From Ketobacter sp. (GTDB lineage: Bacteria; Pseudomonadota; Gammaproteobacteria; Pseudomonadales; Ketobacteraceae), in assembly GCF_003671495.1 (NCBI RefSeq), contig NZ_RCHN01000043.1:124001-188000 (forward strand): DNA of 64,000 bases, written 5' to 3'. The translations under genes were made by a program, and so were the position numbers. Positions 62,660 to 64,000 of the stretch are shown here, in pieces; positions within the stretch are counted from its first letter, which is position 1, and each line of letters opens with the position of its first letter. The notes under the pieces are model-generated. The model did no database searches. It was given only the letters and a program-made list of their open reading frames with translations, and was not told the origin of the DNA.

Positions 62660-63451
62660 CTAGGCATGCTGGCTGGAACAGGAAACGATTTCGCCGGTCA
62701 TGTAACTGGAGTAATCCGACGCCAGGAACATCATGATGTTGGCGATCTCCCAGGTTTCCGCGCCCCGGCCGTAGGCCTCCCTGCCTTCCAGTTGCGCCAG
62801 CAATTCCGCCGGAGCAGATTTTTTCAACATGGGATGCACCGCCAGAGATGGGGACACCGCGTTAATGCGCACACCGAATTCGGCGGCCTCCAACGCGGCA
62901 CAACGGGTTAATGCCATCACACCGGCTTTGGCGGCCGCATAATGACTCTGTTCTTGCTGCGCCCGCCAGCCCAACACCGACGCGTTATTCACGATTACGC
63001 CGCCCTGACCCCTCTGTTTCATGGCGCGCAGCATGGCCCGGGTCATGCGCATGGTGCCGTTTAGGGTCACATCGATGACCTTGAACCACTCGTCGTCATC
63101 CATTTCAATCAAGGTGCGGCTGGTGCCCAGGCCGGCGTTGTTGATCAGCACATCCACGCCCGCGAGTTTATCTTCGGCAAACGCGATCAGGGCCTGCACG
63201 TCGTCTTCCAGTGCCACATTGGCCACCTGGCCGAACACGGCTTCCAACCCGGTTTCCGCTTGCAGGGTTTGCACCGATTGCTGCAGGCGACCTTCATGAA
63301 TGTCACTCAGCACAATACCGCGACAACCTTCCTCCACCGCCTTTTTGGCCGCGGCAAATCCGATGCCCGCCCCCGCAGCCGCGGTGATCAGGACGGATTT
63401 TCCTGCCAACAATTGGTGCCCGGCCACATAGGTGGGGTTATGAATATCCAT
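62660..63451 (-). CDS. IpdF-like short-chain dehydrogenase
   Basis: 263 residues. Cofactor motif TAAAGAGIGFAAAKKAVEEG, DIHEGR after beta-2 (NAD type), NNAG and catalytic HYAAAKAG. N-terminal HQLLAGKSVLITAAAG and the C-terminal SSQHA recall IpdF, the 5-hydroxy-HIP-CoA dehydrogenase; this likeness is from memory. In actinobacteria ipdF neighbours fadE30, as the acyl-CoA dehydrogenase does here. Nine bases separate it from that gene. Confidence 0.78.
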   Translation of the reverse strand: MDIHNPTYVAGHQLLAGKSVLITAAAGAGIGFAAAKKAVEEGCRGIVLSDIHEGRLQQSVQTLQAETGLEAVFGQVANVALEDDVQALIAFAEDKLAGVDVLINNAGLGTSRTLIEMDDDEWFKVIDVTLNGTMRMTRAMLRAMKQRGQGGVIVNNASVLGWRAQQEQSHYAAAKAGVMALTRCAALEAAEFGVRINAVSPSLAVHPMLKKSAPAELLAQLEGREAYGRGAETWEIANIMMFLASDYSSYMTGEIVSCSSQHA

Positions 63452-63460
63452 GATCTGCTC

Positions 63461-64000
63461 CTACTGGGTTCCTGCTGTGGTGGGTTTGGGTTCTTTCGGC
63501 ATACCCAGCCCGCGCTCGGCAATGATGTTGCGTTGTATCTGGTTGGTGCCGCCGTAAATCGTGTCAGAACGCACAAACAGGTACATGGCCTGTAAGCGGC
63601 TCAATTGATAGGGTGCGCCTTCCAGGATCTGGCTTTCCGGCCCCAGCACGTCCATGGCCAGTTCACCCAATTCCCGGTGCCAGGTGGCCCAGTACAATTT
63701 GTAGATCAGGGCTTCCCGCTGCAGGGCACCGTCACTGCCGGCCTGGCCCGACAACATGCGCATGGCGTTGTAGCGCATGATTTTCAGTTCCGTATGGGCC
63801 TTGGCAATGCGCTGCCTCAAAACCGGGTCCTGCGCAGCGCCGTTCTGCTGGGCGATGCGCAGGATGTCGTTGAACTCATTCTGGAACTGCATCTGCTGAC
63901 CCAGGGTGGAAACACCCCGCTCAAAACCCAACAGGCCCATGGCCACCTTCCAGCCATCGCCGGGCGCCCCCACCATATCGTCGGCAGCGCAGACCGCGTC
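63461..64000 (-). CDS. Acyl-CoA dehydrogenase, N-terminal part beyond window
   Basis: 180 residues are visible, open through base 64000. The C-terminal alpha domain shows GWKVAMGLLGFERG, a GQAGSDGALQREALIYKLY segment, YGGTNQIQRNIIAERGLGMP and the tail KEPK. FAD enzymes of this family make the 2,3 double bond of acyl-CoAs. Gene order with the IpdF-like SDR and thiolase points to a FadE30-like role. The N-terminus and catalytic base cannot be seen. Confidence 0.88.
   Translation of the reverse strand, partial: DAVCAADDMVGAPGDGWKVAMGLLGFERGVSTLGQQMQFQNEFNDILRIAQQNGAAQDPVLRQRIAKAHTELKIMRYNAMRMLSGQAGSDGALQREALIYKLYWATWHRELGELAMDVLGPESQILEGAPYQLSRLQAMYLFVRSDTIYGGTNQIQRNIIAERGLGMPKEPKPTTAGTQ

Noticed and set aside
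1-64000. tRNA, rRNA, CRISPR, transposase, integrase, phage genes
   Set aside because: I looked through gaps and frames on both strands and saw no tRNA cloverleaf, spaced direct repeats, DDE or integrase motifs, or attachment-site duplications.

Overview
The window is a piece of a GC-rich (about 60 percent by eye) gammaproteobacterial chromosome. Housekeeping blocks in familiar order support this: argS, a SPOR gene, hslV and hslU; ubiE, ubiJ and ubiB; hisE and tatABC; dtd and rsmE. The accessory genes (acyl-CoA ligase, thiolase, acyl-CoA dehydrogenase, acyl-CoA carboxylase, chemoreceptors, steroid enzymes) fit a marine lipid, alkane or steroid degrader of the Ketobacter/Alcanivorax/Marinobacter kind. 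The genus is an inference from gene content only. I see no tRNA, rRNA, CRISPR array, transposase or phage gene.

Layout. 1-6.6 kb: end of a diguanylate cyclase, then argS, a secreted unknown, SPOR, hslVU and a DUF971 gene. 6.6-16.7 kb (island A): a putative sterol-nucleus demethylation locus. A leftward operon (TetR, GMC oxidoreductase, aldehyde dehydrogenase, sterol C-4 methyl oxidase-like hydroxylase, NSDHL/ERG26-like dehydrogenase) faces a rightward set (a small unknown, a CYP51-ferredoxin fusion, an NTF2-like protein, a cycloeucalenol cycloisomerase homologue). Two copies of one inverted-repeat operator flank the gap. 16.8-24.7 kb: acyltransferase, a UbiB-like kinase, ubiEJB, hisE, tatABC. 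24.7-28 kb: a zinc-type uptake locus (His-rich exported protein, porin, ZnuA-like and ZnuB-like proteins, no ATPase). 28-35 kb: dtd, a Bax-like glucosaminidase, a PilJ-N protein, proline iminopeptidase, MFS exporter, dienoyl-CoA reductase, a lipoprotein. 35-41 kb: acyl-CoA carboxylase operon and rsmE. 41-46.8 kb: chemoreceptor, small helical protein, MalT-like regulator.

46.8-64 kb (island B): a steroid degradation region. It holds steroid 5-alpha-reductase, a KshA-type Rieske oxygenase, ketosteroid isomerase with its catalytic Tyr/Asp/Asp, a chemoreceptor, two SDRs, a KstD-type flavoprotein, an acyl-CoA ligase, two TetR regulators, an OYE-family reductase, an FNR-type oxygen sensor, and a thiolase-MaoC-SDR-acyl-CoA dehydrogenase operon resembling the FadA6/IpdF/FadE30 set for C/D-ring catabolism. 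Three sites of the form TGCA-N7-TGCAAA lie in front of its divergent promoters.

Taken together, island A could strip C-14 and C-4 methyls and open the 9,19-cyclopropane ring of sterols, and island B could break the resulting steroid nucleus. The proposed link is an inference. A second unexpected signal is a 108-bp structured repeat present twice (6590-6697 and 52391-52498): a nearly identical 54-nt core inside 27-bp stems whose sequences are unrelated between copies yet self-complementary in each.
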